NCBI RefSeq assembly: GCF_947500795.1
Contig: NZ_CANMTE010000005.1
Span: forward strand, 1 to 64,000
DNA length: 64,000 nucleotides
Source: an uncultured Gelidibacter sp.
GTDB lineage: Bacteria; Bacteroidota; Bacteroidia; Flavobacteriales; Flavobacteriaceae
Direction of reading: 5' to 3'
The notes under the pieces are model-generated. The model did no database searches and was not told the DNA's origin. It was given only the letters and a program-made list of their open reading frames with translations. Shown in pieces: positions 63,710-64,000 of the stretch; within the stretch, counting starts at the first letter, position 1; every line of letters begins with the position of its first letter. The position numbers and the translations under genes were made by a program.

Positions 63710-64000
63710 TGGAGAACCCAAATCTAGCCGCAGAAAAGAAATACAATAAATGGATTGTTGTTTTATCAATCGTTATCCCGTTGGTGGTTGCCGCATTATT
63801 TGGTGTCAACTTACGTGATATGGGTTACGATGTAGCCCCGCTAACATTTTTACCTCCTATTTATGCGAGTATTAATGCCCTTACTGCTGTATTGCTGATT
63901 GTTGGGTTTTGGGCGATTAAGAATAAGAAAATTGACCTTCATAAAAAATTGATGACTACCGCCATTGGTTGTTCTGTACTTTTTTTGATCATGTATGTGG
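63709..64000 (+). CDS. DUF420 family membrane protein (partial, runs off the window)
   Basis: The start ATG 63709 overlaps the Sco stop by one base. The visible 97 residues hold three hydrophobic helices (IVVLSIVIPLVVAALFGV, FLPPIYASINALTAVLLIVG, TAIGCSVLFLIMYV) and the INALTAVLLIVGFWAIKNKK motif with LHKKLM expected of DUF420. DUF420 proteins often accompany Sco and oxidase genes in Bacteroidota. The C-terminus is beyond the end. Confidence 0.85.
   Translation, partial: MENPNLAAEKKYNKWIVVLSIVIPLVVAALFGVNLRDMGYDVAPLTFLPPIYASINALTAVLLIVGFWAIKNKKIDLHKKLMTTAIGCSVLFLIMYV

Overview
The window reads as chromosome of a marine or aquatic member of the Flavobacteriaceae (Bacteroidota). The signs are the -7 promoter hexamer TAnnTTTG in front of many genes, few purine-rich ribosome binding sites, the type IX secretion translocon SprA, gliding protein RemB, an alternative complex III (ActA-F) respiratory operon, a GH92 lipoprotein and several TonB-type proteins. 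I cannot fix the genus from sequence alone.

Region by region. (1) 1-4.5 kb is an AT-rich accessory island. It holds one terminus of an IS21-like element, small unknown genes, a decayed Sau3AI-type restriction enzyme remnant, and an intact type II restriction-modification pair (cytosine-5 methyltransferase plus a nuclease with an NgoFVII-like DNA-reading domain). (2) 4.5-20.2 kb is mostly housekeeping: polA, a small exported protein, an aldehyde dehydrogenase, a GH92 mannosidase-like lipoprotein, a membrane metallophosphoesterase, a cysteine-free thioredoxin-fold protein, a polysaccharide deacetylase next to a GT117/DUF2723 membrane protein, tRNA-Gln, a ~0.5 kb non-coding repeat cluster and a tandem-domain universal stress protein. 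(3) 20.2-25 kb is the rimP-nusA-infB operon, with a terminator-like hairpin in its leader. (4) 25.2-37.6 kb holds a SPOR protein divergent from the operon actABCDEF-coxB-coxA, which takes electrons from quinol through ACIII to cytochrome oxidase. (5) 37.7-43.6 kb has ruvB, a cytochrome P450, a broken GIY-YIG gene between inverted arrays of a ~26-bp repeat, queG and a POTRA/beta-barrel protein. (6) 43.8-58.9 kb has maeB, ruvA, sprA, gcvH, a VanZ-like gene, two TonB-like proteins and a RemB-like barrel with its own TonB-like N-terminal domain. (7) 59-64 kb completes the oxidase: ctaB, two subunit-III-family genes, subunit IV, a membrane thioredoxin-like protein, a Sco copper chaperone and the start of a DUF420 gene.

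The main functional theme is aerobic respiration. ActA-F, CoxB/A, the CoxC/D-type subunits, heme farnesyltransferase and Sco together supply the structural and assembly parts of an ACIII-oxidase chain. A second theme is the gliding and type IX secretion envelope machinery (SprA, RemB, TonB proteins). The most unusual loci are the GIY-YIG remnant enclosed by inverted repeat arrays (40.17-40.65 kb), the triplicated AGCGGTCT repeat block (18.8-19.34 kb), the restriction island at the left edge and the rimP leader hairpin.
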